Notes: a model not told the origin generated them from the letters alone. Counted from the first letter of the stretch, positions 1 to 9,347 are shown. The stretch: 64,000 nucleotides of DNA from Bifidobacterium dentium JCM 1195 = DSM 20436 (GCF_001042595.1 NZ_AP012326.1:620001-684000); one strand, 5' to 3'. Made by a program: numbers and translations.

Positions 1-93
1 TTGGATCTGTTCGGGGCGGATCTTGCTCGGTCCCGAACCGAAACGTCCGTCTTCCGGCAGCAGTTTGGAAGGAATGGTCACGGTATTCGTCAT
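1..93 (-). CDS. serC: Phosphoserine aminotransferase, N-terminal fragment (cut by window edge)
   Basis: Only the first 31 codons are in the window, reading leftward from an ATG at 93. The peptide contains LPEDGRFGSGPSKIRPEQ, the characteristic N-terminus of the actinobacterial type of SerC, a PLP enzyme that converts 3-phosphohydroxypyruvate and glutamate to phosphoserine in serine synthesis. The rest lies outside. The assignment rests on this short but distinctive motif. Confidence 0.75.
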   Translation of the reverse strand, partial: MTNTVTIPSKLLPEDGRFGSGPSKIRPEQIQ

Positions 94-301
94 GGTTCCT
101 AGGGTAGCCAGATATAAGGATTGAGCGTTGCGATGACCGCTAGGCGGACTCAGGATGATCCGTTGGTAAGGGGGATTGATTCCGAGGTAAATCTTGGCCC
201 CGGTGTAACGTGTCCTATCGTGACGGTTTTGTAGCTCCACGTGCTCGAGGGCGTGTGGGTTTAGGTACATCCGCGAGGAATCCGCAAGGAGTGATTGATT
301 T

Positions 302-1258
302 ATGAGGCATGCGGCGCATAAAGCTGCCCGGGTTTCGGATGAACGTTTCAGTGCTGCGAAGGCACTGTTCACGTCGAGCCGTGGTTCCCACACCGCCAAG
401 GCCGTGCGTATGGTTCAGCTGGCTAATGGCGGGGGCGCCGTTGTCGGACTGGACCCGGCGGTTGCCGAAAAACTGAACGAAGTGGCTCCGATGACCCGTC
501 GCGCCATGCGTGAGGCCGCTCGTGCGGCGGAACGCCGTTCCACGATTGTAACCTCCGCCTCGCTGGCCGCCTTAGTGGGCACCGCTGCCACGGCGGTGGC
601 GCTTACCCAGCAGAATTCGATGAATCTGTTGGTGGCCGATGCGGCTACCACTACTACGCAGCTCAAGCGCGTATCCGACACTTCCGCAGCCTCCCGTTCC
701 GAGGAACGTACCGCCCTTGACTCGCTGGTCGATTCCTCTGACGCCTCGCAGACTTCCAATAACGGTGAATGGCAGCTTGGTGACGCCAACACGATCGCCG
801 ACGTCAGCCAGCTTTCCAAGTCCAAGGCCAGCAATCCGAACGTTGCGGTGCTGATGGATCAGGATTCCGAGTCGTTGCCCGCCGGATTCGATTCCGAACA
901 CGCCACCGGCGATTCCGGCAATGCGTATGAATTCAGCCAGTGCACGTGGTGGGCGTATGTGCGTCGCCATCAGCTCGGCCTGCCTGCCGGTTCCCACTTC
1001 GGCAATGGATGCCAGTGGGCCGCTTCCGCGAAGGCCTTGGGCTATTGGGTCGACAATACCCCTCGCCATGTCGGTGACATCATCGTGTTCGCCGCAGGCC
1101 AGGAGGGTTCCGACTCCTATTACGGCCATGTCGCCATCGTCGAGAAGATCAATGACGACGGTTCCATCGTCACTTCTGAGTGCGGCTCCGTGATGAACGG
1201 TAAAACTTACTCCCGTACGCTCACAAATGTGAACGATTTCCAGTACATTCATTACTGA
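302..1258 (+). CDS. CHAP-domain cell-wall amidase/endopeptidase, membrane-anchored
   Basis: A 318-residue protein. The last 110 residues form a CHAP domain with a likely catalytic Cys at 214 (FSQCTWWAY) and His at 276 (YGHVAIVE), as in peptidoglycan amidases and endopeptidases. The only hydrophobic segment is at about 81-101, preceded by a basic N-terminal region of 80 residues, so it looks like a type II anchored protein and not one with a normal signal peptide. A Ser/Thr/Ala-rich linker joins the two parts. AAGGAG at 286-291 supports the ATG at 302. It is followed 40 bp later by another wall hydrolase, which suggests a joint role in cell separation or wall turnover. CHAP is clear; the bond cleaved is not known. 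Confidence 0.85.
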   Translation: MRHAAHKAARVSDERFSAAKALFTSSRGSHTAKAVRMVQLANGGGAVVGLDPAVAEKLNEVAPMTRRAMREAARAAERRSTIVTSASLAALVGTAATAVALTQQNSMNLLVADAATTTTQLKRVSDTSAASRSEERTALDSLVDSSDASQTSNNGEWQLGDANTIADVSQLSKSKASNPNVAVLMDQDSESLPAGFDSEHATGDSGNAYEFSQCTWWAYVRRHQLGLPAGSHFGNGCQWAASAKALGYWVDNTPRHVGDIIVFAAGQEGSDSYYGHVAIVEKINDDGSIVTSECGSVMNGKTYSRTLTNVNDFQYIHY

Positions 1259-1298
1259 TTCGGTTTTTGTAGTCAGCTTGTCGTACACTTGGTTGTTG

Positions 1299-2063
1299 AT
1301 GAAGAATCTGACTAAACGTTGCTCAATGCTTACCGCTATCGTCGCCGCTACCGTGCTGTTCTCCGGTGTGGCGCCCGTGGCCCTTGCCGCTGATGATGCA
1401 GCAGGCCAAGGTTCTGTTGTCGCTACACGGTCGTTCCCCAAGGTGAGCGCCGTGAAGAAGAACATTCTGGCTGAATCCACCTCCACCGAAGTCGAACAGG
1501 ATTCCGACTGGGGCGGCGTGGAAAGCCTGGACGTCCCGCAAACCAAGTCTCAGGCCGAAAAGGATGCCGAGGAGCGTGCCGCTGCCGAACAGCAGGCCCG
1601 CGAACAGGCTGCCGCGGCAGCCCAGCAGCAGGCTTCCCGTAGCTCGGACCGTAGTGATTTGACCACGGACAATTCCAGCAACAGCACTTCCACCGTCACC
1701 GTGACTCCACCGGACGGCACGAGCGTGTCCAGTCTGCTGTCGTTTGCCGGCCAATTCGTCGGCAAGGTGCCGTACGTGTCCGGCGGCAACACCCCGTCCG
1801 GCTGGGACTGCTCCGGTTTCGTGCAGTATGTGTATGGACAGATGGGCGTTTCCCTGCCGCATTACTCCGGTGCGCAGGCAACCGCGGGCCGCGCGGTCGG
1901 TAGCCTTGCCGAAGCGCAGCCGGGAGATATCATCGCCAACTCGCAGCATGCCGCCATCTATGTCGGCAATGGCATGGTCATCAACTCACAGCTGAACGGT
2001 ACTCGCTACGATCCGATCGCTTGGGTCTTCCCGGGCAGCTACAGCATTCGTCGTATCTTCTGA
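1299..2063 (+). CDS. Secreted NlpC/P60 family peptidoglycan endopeptidase
   Basis: 254 residues from the ATG at 1299; upstream in-frame TTG codons are less likely because the signal peptide begins at MKNLTKRCSML. Order: signal peptide to about residue 31 (ending VALAADD), an Ala/Gln/Glu-rich likely coiled-coil stretch (QAEKDAEERAAAEQQ), a Ser/Thr linker, then a C-terminal NlpC/P60 domain with the catalytic Cys in WDCSGF and His in QHAAIYVG. The family cuts within the stem peptide of peptidoglycan. It lies directly behind the CHAP gene on the same strand. No convincing Shine-Dalgarno is visible, so the start is moderately certain. Confidence 0.85.
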   Translation: MKNLTKRCSMLTAIVAATVLFSGVAPVALAADDAAGQGSVVATRSFPKVSAVKKNILAESTSTEVEQDSDWGGVESLDVPQTKSQAEKDAEERAAAEQQAREQAAAAAQQQASRSSDRSDLTTDNSSNSTSTVTVTPPDGTSVSSLLSFAGQFVGKVPYVSGGNTPSGWDCSGFVQYVYGQMGVSLPHYSGAQATAGRAVGSLAEAQPGDIIANSQHAAIYVGNGMVINSQLNGTRYDPIAWVFPGSYSIRRIF

Positions 2064-2082
2064 CGATTCTTGACTTTCGCTG

Positions 2083-2114
2083 AAGGCGTATCCCCATGAC
2101 TGGGGATACGCCTT
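2083..2114 (+). terminator. Hairpin terminator after the NlpC/P60 gene
   Basis: A perfect 13-bp inverted repeat (AAGGCGTATCCCC and its complement) with a 6-nt loop, followed by TTGTGTT, begins 20 bp after the stop codon. It probably ends the CHAP-NlpC/P60 transcript. Confidence 0.7.
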
Positions 2115-2234
2115 TGTGTTGCATGGACGATTGCAATTCAGTCGCGTCGCTACTGTCGGACACGCATGTCGCGCGGTATTGTTGTGGCTAGAGGCAGTGC
2201 ACAGCGGCGCTGTACTAGTTCAAGGAGGTCGTCC

Positions 2235-3269
2235 ATGATTAACGACAAGGCAATTCTCGTTGGCGTTGATGGTTCCCACGCCAGCTACAAGGCCACATGG
2301 TGGGCAGCGAACTATGCGAAGCATGCTGGACTGACGCTGCAGATCGTTTGCGCGTACTCGCTGCCGAGCTACGCGGCGGTGTCGTTCGACGCCACGTATA
2401 CGGCGATGGGCGATGACAACGCGGCACACAGCGATGCTCAGGAGATTCTGTCGAAGGCCAAGGCCATCGCCGATGAGCAGGGCGTCGAGGCCGCGACGTT
2501 GATCGTTACGGGAGATCCGGCATCGGTGTTCGTCGAACTGTCGCGCAACTACAATCTGATCGTCATCGGCAATCGTGGCAAGGGCGGCTTGGCGGAGCGT
2601 CTGCTGGGAACCACCAGCTCCAGCCTGCCGGCCTACGCCTATTGTCCGATCGTGGTCGTGCCGTACACCGACGACGATGGCAATCTGATGCATCTGAACA
2701 ACACCATCACCAAAGTGGCCGTCGGCTCGGATGAATCCAAGTGGGGTCTGAAGGCGCTCGAGATCGCCGCCGACTTCGCCGATGCCTGGGGCGCCGAACT
2801 TGACGTGATCTCTGCGGTGCCGAATATGAAGGGCTCGGAGGATGAAGGCGTCATGGCTTCCTTCAAGGAGGATCTTGACGTGCGTATCAAGCCGCTGGAG
2901 GAGTCCCATCCGAATCTGACGATCAACAAGCAGATCGTGCCCGGTCCGGCGGTCGGCGCGCTGACCAAGGCCAGCTACGATCATGACGTTGTGGTGGTCG
3001 GTTCTCGTGGCCGCGGCGGTTTCACCGGCCTGCTGCTGGGCTCCACCAGCCAGGGCCTGCTGCAGCATGCCGTCGGACCGGTCTACGTGGTGCCGCGCAA
3101 GTATGTGGAGGCTGCGGAAAGCCGTCTTGACACGGTGCCGAGCTCCCCGGCCGATGTTGCACCGAAGTCGCTTGACGATATCAAGGGCGTCGAGGAGGTG
3201 CCGGTCACTAAGGCGGAGCCGGAGGTGGTCGAGGCCATTGAGACCAAGATCGACCCGGAGCGCCAGTAA
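2235..3269 (+). CDS. Tandem universal stress protein (two UspA domains)
   Basis: 344 residues from ATG 2235, which has AAGGAGG at 2222-2228; the open frame extends 23 codons further upstream without a good site. Two UspA alpha/beta domains lie in tandem (about 1-140 and 155-295). Each ends in an ATP-binding type motif: GNRGKGG...LLGTTSSSL in the first and GSRGRGG...LLGSTSQGL in the second. The last 50 residues are an acidic, proline-rich tail of unknown role. Tandem Usp proteins are common in actinobacteria and linked to stress or stationary phase survival; the precise function is not deducible. Confidence 0.9.
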   Translation: MINDKAILVGVDGSHASYKATWWAANYAKHAGLTLQIVCAYSLPSYAAVSFDATYTAMGDDNAAHSDAQEILSKAKAIADEQGVEAATLIVTGDPASVFVELSRNYNLIVIGNRGKGGLAERLLGTTSSSLPAYAYCPIVVVPYTDDDGNLMHLNNTITKVAVGSDESKWGLKALEIAADFADAWGAELDVISAVPNMKGSEDEGVMASFKEDLDVRIKPLEESHPNLTINKQIVPGPAVGALTKASYDHDVVVVGSRGRGGFTGLLLGSTSQGLLQHAVGPVYVVPRKYVEAAESRLDTVPSSPADVAPKSLDDIKGVEEVPVTKAEPEVVEAIETKIDPERQ

Positions 3270-3309
3270 GGCGCCGGTGAGGCGGTAGCGCCTCCGATCG
3301 GGGCATGAC

Positions 3310-3353
3310 AAAGGGCTTGCGATTTCCGTTGTGATGGGAATCGCAAGCCCTTT
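3310..3353. terminator. Bidirectional terminator between the Usp and OsmC genes
   Basis: A 15-bp perfect inverted repeat (AAAGGGCTTGCGATT / AATCGCAAGCCCTTT) with A-rich and T-rich flanks lies between two convergent genes, so it can serve both. Confidence 0.75.
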
Positions 3354-3391
3354 GCTTTTGCCGTTGTATTGCTCTTGTCCGGAGACGTGGC

Positions 3392-3805
3392 TTAGTGCTT
3401 GACGGTCACGTTCATGCGCACCGGAGTCGGCTCGACGTACGTGTGCTTCACCGTGCATCCCTTGTCGATATGGCGGGTGACGCGCTCCTTGAGCTTGTCG
3501 GCGTCCTCGTCGCTCAGTCCCGCAGCGGTGGCGTCGATTTCGACCTGTTCGTCGAATCCGATGTAGGCGTCGTTGTCGGCGTCATAGGTGCCGTCGACAA
3601 CGATTTTCGCGCCTTCGCCCTCGCCCAGCGTGTGTTCGATGGCGAACTGGCTTGACAGCGCCGCACAGCCGGCCAGAGCGATCTTCATCAGATCGCCGGG
3701 AGTGAATTGGCCACGGCCCTTGCCGAACTTGATATGGGCGCCGTCCTCGCTGAATGCATCCCAGGAACCGTCTTTGTTGCGCTCGACCCACAGTCGCTTG
3801 CCCAT
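3392..3805 (-). CDS. OsmC/Ohr family peroxiredoxin
   Basis: 137 residues, normal length for the family. The two redox cysteines are visible: C47 in LAGCAALSS and C117 in DKGCTVKHT. OsmC/Ohr proteins reduce organic hydroperoxides using thiols, a useful activity in an anaerobe exposed to oxygen. The gene stands alone, convergent with the Usp gene and divergent from thyA. Subfamily (OsmC or Ohr) is not decided by eye. Confidence 0.85.
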   Translation of the reverse strand: MGKRLWVERNKDGSWDAFSEDGAHIKFGKGRGQFTPGDLMKIALAGCAALSSQFAIEHTLGEGEGAKIVVDGTYDADNDAYIGFDEQVEIDATAAGLSDEDADKLKERVTRHIDKGCTVKHTYVEPTPVRMNVTVKH

Positions 3806-3977
3806 GGAAACTCCTCATCGTCTTACCGGGAGCGCCGTTCGCTCCTCACCTCTACTAATGTAATCCATATGGGTTCGTTTGCTGCGAAACGTTCCGAAAA
3901 GCATAAGGAATCGCCATGTGGACGGGCCTTGGGCGAATAGACGGCATGCGAAGCTTCTGGCTGTTAAGCTGTGAGAC

Positions 3978-4850
3978 ATGGCTTTGACATCGGAACAACT
4001 TGCAGACATTCGCACTCGTATTCCCGCACGCCCCGATACCGACATTCCCATGCCGTATGAGGATCTCGTGCGCAGGATCATGACGGAGGGCACCTTGAAG
4101 TCCGATCGCACGGGCACCGGTACGATCAGCCTGTTCGGCCAGCAGATTCGTTTCGATCTGAAGGACGGTTTCCCGTTATTGACCACGAAGACCGTGTTCT
4201 TCAAGGGGTTGGCCTACGAATTGCTGTGGTTCCTCAAGGGTTCCACCAACGTGCGCTGGTTGCAGGAGCATAACGTGCACATCTGGGATGAGTGGGCCGA
4301 TGAGAACGGCGATCTTGGCCCGGTATACGGCGCGCAGTGGCGTAGCTGGCCCGCACCCACGCCGGACGATCCGAACCGTACCATCGACCAGATCACGAAC
4401 GTGCTTGATTTGATCAAGCATCATCCGGATTCGCGCCGTATGGTGGTGTCCGCTTGGAATCCGGCCGAAGTGGAACATATGGCCCTGCCGCCATGTCACG
4501 CGCTGTTCCAGTTCTATGTGGCAGATGGCCGACTGAGCTGCCAGCTGTACCAGCGTTCCTGCGACATGTTCCTTGGCGTGCCGTTCAACATCGCCTCGTA
4601 TTCGCTGCTCACCCTCATGATGGCGCAGCAGGCCGGTTTGGAGCCGGGGGAGTTCGTATGGACCGGCGGTGATTGCCATGTGTACGACAATCATGTCGAT
4701 CAGGTGCTTGAGCAGTTGGGCCGCGAACCGTATCCGTATCCGAAGATTCGCATTCACGAGGCCGAATCATTGTTCGATTACGATTACAGTGACTTCGAAA
4801 TCGTCGATTACCGGCACCACCCCACCATCAAGGCGCCGGTGGCGGTCTGA
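3978..4850 (+). CDS. thyA: Thymidylate synthase
   Basis: 290 residues, matching the ThyA family. It methylates dUMP to dTMP with 5,10-methylenetetrahydrofolate. The catalytic cysteine is C173 in [12 protein letters not shown], and the dUMP-binding RSCDMFLG and the D-x-x-x-x-N region further on are intact. No clear Shine-Dalgarno precedes the ATG (GTGAGAC ATG), so it may be leaderless or weakly initiated. It is followed 57 bp later by folA, the classical pairing that recycles the dihydrofolate made by ThyA. Confidence 0.97.
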   Translation: MALTSEQLADIRTRIPARPDTDIPMPYEDLVRRIMTEGTLKSDRTGTGTISLFGQQIRFDLKDGFPLLTTKTVFFKGLAYELLWFLKGSTNVRWLQEHNVHIWDEWADENGDLGPVYGAQWRSWPAPTPDDPNRTIDQITNVLDLIKHHPDSRRMVVSAWNPAEVEHMALPPCHALFQFYVADGRLSCQLYQRSCDMFLGVPFNIASYSLLTLMMAQQAGLEPGEFVWTGGDCHVYDNHVDQVLEQLGREPYPYPKIRIHEAESLFDYDYSDFEIVDYRHHPTIKAPVAV

Positions 4851-4907
4851 GCGTCTGCGCCAGCCGCTAGACTACTGACCCTAGTCCAATCTCAAGGAGT
4901 GAATGAA

Positions 4908-5573
4908 ATGGAGCATGATAGTAGCCGCAGTGGCTATCACGAACCCGAGCCCGGACATGCCGGGCTTGAGGACGAGGAGGATTGGGGTGACGATTTCCCC
5001 AAGACCTTCTCGGTGAATCTGATTTGGGCGCAGGCCCGCGACAAGGAAGGTCGCGACGGCGCCATCGGATTCGAGGGCGGCATGCCTTGGCGTCTGCCGG
5101 AGGATATGAAGCATTTCACGGAGCTTACTGTCTCACATCCGGTCATCATGGGCAGGAGAACGTGGGAAGCGTTGAGCCCGAAGTTCCGCCCGTTGCCGAA
5201 CCGCGACAATATCGTGATTTCGCATGATCCGGCATATTCCGCGCCGGGTGCGACCGTGGTCGACACGTTGGATGACGCGCTCGACCTGGCCCGTCAGGAA
5301 GCCATTCCGGATGACGGTCTCGACCGTAGCGAAATCTGGATCATCGGCGGAGCGCAGGTGTTCCGCGATGCGTTGCCGTTTGCCGACAAGGCGTATGTGA
5401 CGCAGATCAGCATGCATGTCGACGCCGACACCTATGCGCCCGACATCGCTTCGCTGGCGGAATCCGGTGCGTGGCGTATGGCCGAGGAAGGCGTGTGGCA
5501 AGGCACGCAGAAGGGATCCGACGACATTGCCGGATTCCGCTTTGTGACGTACGAGAAGAACCGCGAGGAGTAA
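4908..5573 (+). CDS. folA: Dihydrofolate reductase
   Basis: 221 residues from ATG 4908, placed 8 nt after GGAG; a GTG three codons earlier overlaps the ribosome site and is unlikely. The DHFR fold begins near residue 36 (SVNLIWAQARD), with PWRLPEDMKHF carrying the catalytic acid, GRRTWEAL for NADPH and the WIIGGAQVFRDAL motif. In front is an acidic extension of about 33 residues (many Glu, Asp, Gly) not found in typical 160-residue DHFRs. It reduces dihydrofolate produced by the adjacent thyA. Confidence 0.95.
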   Translation: MEHDSSRSGYHEPEPGHAGLEDEEDWGDDFPKTFSVNLIWAQARDKEGRDGAIGFEGGMPWRLPEDMKHFTELTVSHPVIMGRRTWEALSPKFRPLPNRDNIVISHDPAYSAPGATVVDTLDDALDLARQEAIPDDGLDRSEIWIIGGAQVFRDALPFADKAYVTQISMHVDADTYAPDIASLAESGAWRMAEEGVWQGTQKGSDDIAGFRFVTYEKNREE

Positions 5574-5581
5574 ATCTATCC

Positions 5582-6079
5582 ATGTATACCGTGATGACCG
5601 TGTGCACGGGCAACATCTGCCGCTCTCCCATGGCCGAAATCATTCTGCGCACCGAATTCGAACGTCGTGGTCTGGCCGACAAGGTCAACGTCGAATCCAG
5701 TGGCGTCAGCGATGAGGAGTACGGCAATCCGATCGACCGCCGTGCGGTGAAGGTGCTGAAGGAACGTGGCTACGAGCTGCCGGTGCATCATTTCGCGCAT
5801 CGCATCACCCGTGACGAGATCGAACGCACCGACCTGTTCCTGCCGATGACCGCCTCGCATATGCGCGCGTTGCTCCGTCAGCTGCCGCAGGCCAAGTGCG
5901 ACGAGGTGCATATGTATCGTAGCTTCGATCCGAATCTGCCGAAGCCGGCGGCCGGGTATGAGAGCGAAATCGACTTGGTGGACCCGTGGTATGGCGGGGC
6001 GCACGAGTTCGAAGTGGCCATCGACCAGATTGAAGAGGTCGCGCCATATATCGCCGATTGGGTCGAACGGCAACTGTAA
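5582..6079 (+). CDS. Low-molecular-weight protein tyrosine phosphatase
   Basis: 165 residues from ATG 5582, just after folA, whose final codons carry the GAGGAG ribosome site. The active-site loop C8-T-G-N-I-C-R14-S is the CX5RS signature and the general acid is in the late DPWYGG motif. Actinobacterial members of this family dephosphorylate tyrosine or arginine in signalling or exopolysaccharide control; the target here is unknown. Probably cotranscribed with thyA-folA. Confidence 0.9.
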   Translation: MYTVMTVCTGNICRSPMAEIILRTEFERRGLADKVNVESSGVSDEEYGNPIDRRAVKVLKERGYELPVHHFAHRITRDEIERTDLFLPMTASHMRALLRQLPQAKCDEVHMYRSFDPNLPKPAAGYESEIDLVDPWYGGAHEFEVAIDQIEEVAPYIADWVERQL

Positions 6080-6086
6080 CGACAAA

Positions 6087-6115
6087 GAAAGCCTCGGAGA
6101 AATTCCGAGGCTTTC
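6087..6115. terminator. Hairpin shared by the phosphatase gene and tRNA-Phe
   Basis: A 12-bp perfect inverted repeat (GAAAGCCTCGGA / TCCGAGGCTTTC) with a 5-nt loop sits between the phosphatase stop and the 3-prime end of the reverse-strand tRNA-Phe. It can terminate both convergent transcripts. Confidence 0.7.
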
Positions 6116-6122
6116 GTATTGG

Positions 6123-6198
6123 TGGTGGCTCCGAGCGGCATCGATCCGCTGACCTAACGATTTTCAGTCGTTCGCTCTACCAACTGAGCTACAGAGCC
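6123..6198 (-). tRNA. tRNA-Phe (GAA), copy 1
   Basis: Complete cloverleaf on the reverse strand: acceptor GGCTCTG paired to CGGAGCC, anticodon GAA in CTGAAAA, T arm GCGGATCGATGCCGC, and an encoded CCA at 6123-6125. It is identical over 76 bases to the forward copy at 9550-9625. Confidence 0.95.
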
Positions 6199-6208
6199 GT
6201 GAACATTA

Positions 6209-6230
6209 AAAAACCCGGCATGACCGGGCT
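6209..6230 (-). terminator. Terminator after reverse-strand tRNA-Asp
   Basis: On the reverse strand AGCCCGGTCATGCCGGGTT is followed by a run of T, a short hairpin with U-tract between tRNA-Asp and tRNA-Phe. It suggests the two are not simply one transcript, or that termination is partial. Confidence 0.5.
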
Positions 6231-6237
6231 ATGTTCG

Positions 6238-6311
6238 CGACCCCGGCCGGACTTGAACCGGTGACCTCCGCCGTGACAGGGCGGCGCTCTAACCAACTGA
6301 GCTACGGGGCC
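6238..6311 (-). tRNA. tRNA-Asp (GTC), copy 1
   Basis: Complete cloverleaf on the reverse strand: acceptor GGCCCCG with CGGGGTC, anticodon GTC in CTGTCAC, T arm CCGGTTCAAGTCCGG. No CCA is encoded. Its 74 bases are identical to the copy at 9445-9518. Confidence 0.95.
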
Positions 6312-6405
6312 GTTGCTGCTGATCGTTTCCGACTGGCAACAGATAGATATCTTACGGCAAAGTCGACATCGCGCAAATCACGGCGTGTCATCTTCGCCGC
6401 GGGCG

Positions 6406-6999
6406 TCAGGATTGCTGTTCCGATTCCAGCTGATTCAACAGATCCTCAAGTTCCTGACGATCCTGATTGTCGAACGGGGAATCGTAATTGTCGTCGCTGT
6501 AGCTGGAACTGTTGAAATCCACACTTCCGAACTCCCGCTGCATCAGATTGATGAAGGCGTTGACGAACAGCATGACTACGATGATGTTGATTAGCATGAT
6601 GGCTGCGCTGACGATGATGCCGGCAACGGCCATGCCCTTGCTGCGTTCGCCGGATTTGTTGATCTGCACCATGGCGACGATGGAAATGATCAGGCCGGCC
6701 AGCGGTATGAAGAACGCCAGAACGAAGCCGACGATGCACAGATTGTTCCAACGCTGGTCCACGGGCTGTTCATACGGTTGATACACGCCCTGCGGAGGGT
6801 AGGACTGGCCTGGTTGCGGGGCCTGCTGATACGGATTCTGTGCGTATGCCGACTGGCCGAATGCTGGCTGGCCGTATTCCGTCTGCGGGGGCTGGGGAAC
6901 GTCCGGCTGCGATGGCATGGTCTGGAAATTCTGCGGAATGGCTTCTGTGGGCTGATCCTGCGGCTGCTGCGGCGCAGGGCTGTTTTGATAATCACTCAT
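6406..6999 (-). CDS. DUF4190-type small membrane protein with Pro/Gln-rich cytoplasmic head
   Basis: 197 residues. The first 85 are low complexity, rich in Pro, Gln and Tyr (QQAPQPGQSYPPQ). Two hydrophobic segments follow (about 90-110 and 123-150), joined by the short turn QINKSGERSKGMAVAG, the pattern of DUF4190 proteins. The tail is acidic and Ser/Asp-rich. Such proteins are common and uncharacterised in actinobacteria. It stands alone between tRNA-Asp and galE. Confidence 0.75.
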   Translation of the reverse strand: MSDYQNSPAPQQPQDQPTEAIPQNFQTMPSQPDVPQPPQTEYGQPAFGQSAYAQNPYQQAPQPGQSYPPQGVYQPYEQPVDQRWNNLCIVGFVLAFFIPLAGLIISIVAMVQINKSGERSKGMAVAGIIVSAAIMLINIIVVMLFVNAFINLMQREFGSVDFNSSSYSDDNYDSPFDNQDRQELEDLLNQLESEQQS

Positions 7000-7163
7000 A
7001 AGGCAAGTCTATCCGATGTCGGCGGCAATGGCACGATTATAAGGAAAGAGCGAAAAAACGAACGGATGCCGCATGAGGGGAAAACTTCCCATGTGGCATC
7101 CGTTACAGATGTTGATGCCGTGCGTTGTTCACGGCATCATGCTTTCGGCGGCCTTGGATGGCC

Positions 7164-8174
7164 TCAGTCGGCTTGCTTCCAGGTCTCGACGTCGATGTGA
7201 TGCTCAGGATTGGCCTGCCAGGCATCCCAGGCGGACTTCACGATGTCTTCGACGTCGTACTTGGCGTGCCAGCCCATTTCCTCGTTGATGCGCTTCGGGG
7301 AGCCGATCAGGTGCGGCGGATCGCCGGCACGGCGGCCCATGACGGCCTCCTTGAACGGCAGGCCGGTGACCTTCTTGACCTCGTCGACGATCTGACGCAC
7401 GGAGGTGCCTTCGCCGGTGCCGACATTGAAGGCGTCGTACTTGCGCTCATCGCGGTCCAGATACTTCAGGGCGGCGATGTGGGCGTCGGCCAGATCGGAC
7501 ACGTGGATGTAATCGCGCACGCAGGTGCCATCCGGGGTCGGGTAGTCGTCGCCGAAGATCGCAGGGGCCTTGCCCTTCTTCAGACGGTCGAACAGCATCG
7601 GGATGAGGTTCAGGATCGCCGGATCCTCAAGCTCGACCGGGCCGCAACCGGCCACGTTGAAGTAGCGCAGGCCGCAGAAGCGGATGCCGTACGGCTCCTC
7701 GCAGGCGCGGGCCATCCACTCGCCGAACAGCTTGGTCTGGCCGTACGGGTTGATCGGCAGCATCGGCACCACGTCTTCCGGCACCACGTCGACCGGCGGC
7801 ACGCCGTAGGTGGCTGCGGAGGAGGAGAACACAAGCTTCTTGGCGCCGGAATCACGCATGCCGATAAGCACGTTGAGCATGCCGTTGATGTTCTGCTGGT
7901 AGTACCACAGCGGCTTTTCGACGGATTCGCCGACTTGTTTGCGGGCCGCGAAGTGGATTACGGAATCCACGCCCTCGGCCTTCATGATCTCAGCGAGGCG
8001 CTCGCCGGCGCCCGGGGCGGCGATGTCCATGCCGTAGAGGCGGGAGCCTTCGATGCGGGTGGGCTTGCCGTAGCTCAGGTCGTCTACGACAACGACCTGT
8101 TCGCCTGCCTGATGAAGAGCGTGGACGACATGGGCGCCGATGTAGCCGCACCCACCGGTGACGAGAACTGTCAT
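7164..8174 (-). CDS. galE: UDP-glucose 4-epimerase
   Basis: 336 residues from ATG 8174, with AGGAAAG upstream on the reverse strand; the frame is open 23 codons further but without a site. The NAD-binding TGGCGYIGAH motif is at the start, and the SDR catalytic pair is Y144 and K148 in NPYGQTKL, with SSSAATYG at 117-124. It interconverts UDP-glucose and UDP-galactose, needed in bifidobacteria for the Leloir-like route of galactose and lacto-N-biose use and for cell-wall polysaccharide. Monocistronic by position. Confidence 0.95.
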   Translation of the reverse strand: MTVLVTGGCGYIGAHVVHALHQAGEQVVVVDDLSYGKPTRIEGSRLYGMDIAAPGAGERLAEIMKAEGVDSVIHFAARKQVGESVEKPLWYYQQNINGMLNVLIGMRDSGAKKLVFSSSAATYGVPPVDVVPEDVVPMLPINPYGQTKLFGEWMARACEEPYGIRFCGLRYFNVAGCGPVELEDPAILNLIPMLFDRLKKGKAPAIFGDDYPTPDGTCVRDYIHVSDLADAHIAALKYLDRDERKYDAFNVGTGEGTSVRQIVDEVKKVTGLPFKEAVMGRRAGDPPHLIGSPKRINEEMGWHAKYDVEDIVKSAWDAWQANPEHHIDVETWKQAD

Positions 8175-8356
8175 GTTCTGGCCTTTCCTATGTTGAGCTG
8201 TGAGTGTGCGGGCATGCGGTTGCGGCGAATACGTCGAAAGCATGACCGCTGTTCACTTTTGCTCAGGTTTGTTACCTTTTGAACAATTTGAGTATAACAC
8301 GTGAACATGAACGCACATAATCGGTTCGTTCCTGCGTTTCCTCTATAAATTAGGGT

Positions 8357-9214
8357 ATGCAAGAAGTGATGAACACGCCGACCGATGGTCGGGAATCCGA
8401 CGCAAACGCGCACAATGAACACCGTCCGGCGCTGTACGGGCGCAAGGTGCTTTCGTTCGTACGCCGTTCCGCAAGGCTGGACGCGCGTCTGCAACGCGCA
8501 TGGGATGCATATTCGGATGCGTATCTGCTGGATGTCAATGCGGGTGAGGGCTCGCTCGATGTGCGTAAGGGCTTTGTGCTGGATGAAGCCTATATCCGCG
8601 AAACCTGGGGCAACGGCAACCCGTTGGTCGTGGAAATCGGCTCCGGGCAGGGCGAGAACATCGTAGCTGCGGCGGCCGCCGATCCGCAGACCAACTTCCT
8701 GGCGTTGGAGGTCTATGACCCGGGTGTGGCGCATACGATGCTGTTGGCTGGTAAGCAGGGGCTCGGGAATCTGCGCATCGCACAGGTCAATGCGCCGGAA
8801 CTGTTCAAGGTGGCTGCGGATGGCGCAATCGCCGAAGTGTGGACTTTCTTCCCCGACCCGTGGCCGAAGATGCGCCATCACAAGCGGCGTATCGTGCAGC
8901 CCGAACTGGCGGGCGAGATCCATCGTACGCTGCAGGGCGGGGGAGTGTGGCGCATCGCCACCGATATCGAGGACTATGCGTTGCATGTGCACGAGGTGAT
9001 GGACGGACTGGAATCGTTCCGTAACGACGGCGACGTGACCGTGAGTCTGCCGGTGGAGCACGTCGGCAAGGGCAATGCGGATGAGGCGGCCGGCTTGGAG
9101 CATGCCGATTTCACTGAGTCCGCACGTTTTGACGGGCGTGTGCTCACCAACTTCGAAAAGAAGGGTCTCGCCGCAGGTCGGGTGATTCATGATTTCACCT
9201 ATCGCAAGGTCTGA
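8357..9214 (+). CDS. trmB: tRNA (guanine-N7-)-methyltransferase
   Basis: 285 residues. The SAM-binding motif [13 protein letters not shown] and the TrmB signature [20 protein letters not shown] are both intact; the family methylates G46 in the variable loop of tRNA. The N-terminal 60 residues are longer than in E. coli. The start at 8357 lacks a good ribosome site, and ATG 8369 is an alternative. It sits just before three tRNA genes. Confidence 0.93.
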   Translation: MQEVMNTPTDGRESDANAHNEHRPALYGRKVLSFVRRSARLDARLQRAWDAYSDAYLLDVNAGEGSLDVRKGFVLDEAYIRETWGNGNPLVVEIGSGQGENIVAAAAADPQTNFLALEVYDPGVAHTMLLAGKQGLGNLRIAQVNAPELFKVAADGAIAEVWTFFPDPWPKMRHHKRRIVQPELAGEIHRTLQGGGVWRIATDIEDYALHVHEVMDGLESFRNDGDVTVSLPVEHVGKGNADEAAGLEHADFTESARFDGRVLTNFEKKGLAAGRVIHDFTYRKV

Positions 9215-9347
9215 TGATTACGGGGTGAATGCCGCGATGACGTTCAGCCTTGCCGTTGCAACGATTTTCAGGGCGACACGCCGGAGGTTGCATGTCGTTG
9301 AGATTCGCGTATAGTAGGGCGAGTTGTCACGCGGAAACGCTGAAAGC

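Noticed and set aside
2220..3458. 412-residue reverse frame opposite the Usp gene
   Set aside because: His/Arg-rich antisense frame that runs through the shared terminator and into the OsmC gene.
7125..8282. 385-residue forward frame opposite galE
   Set aside because: Complement of a well-defined epimerase, no start site or family.
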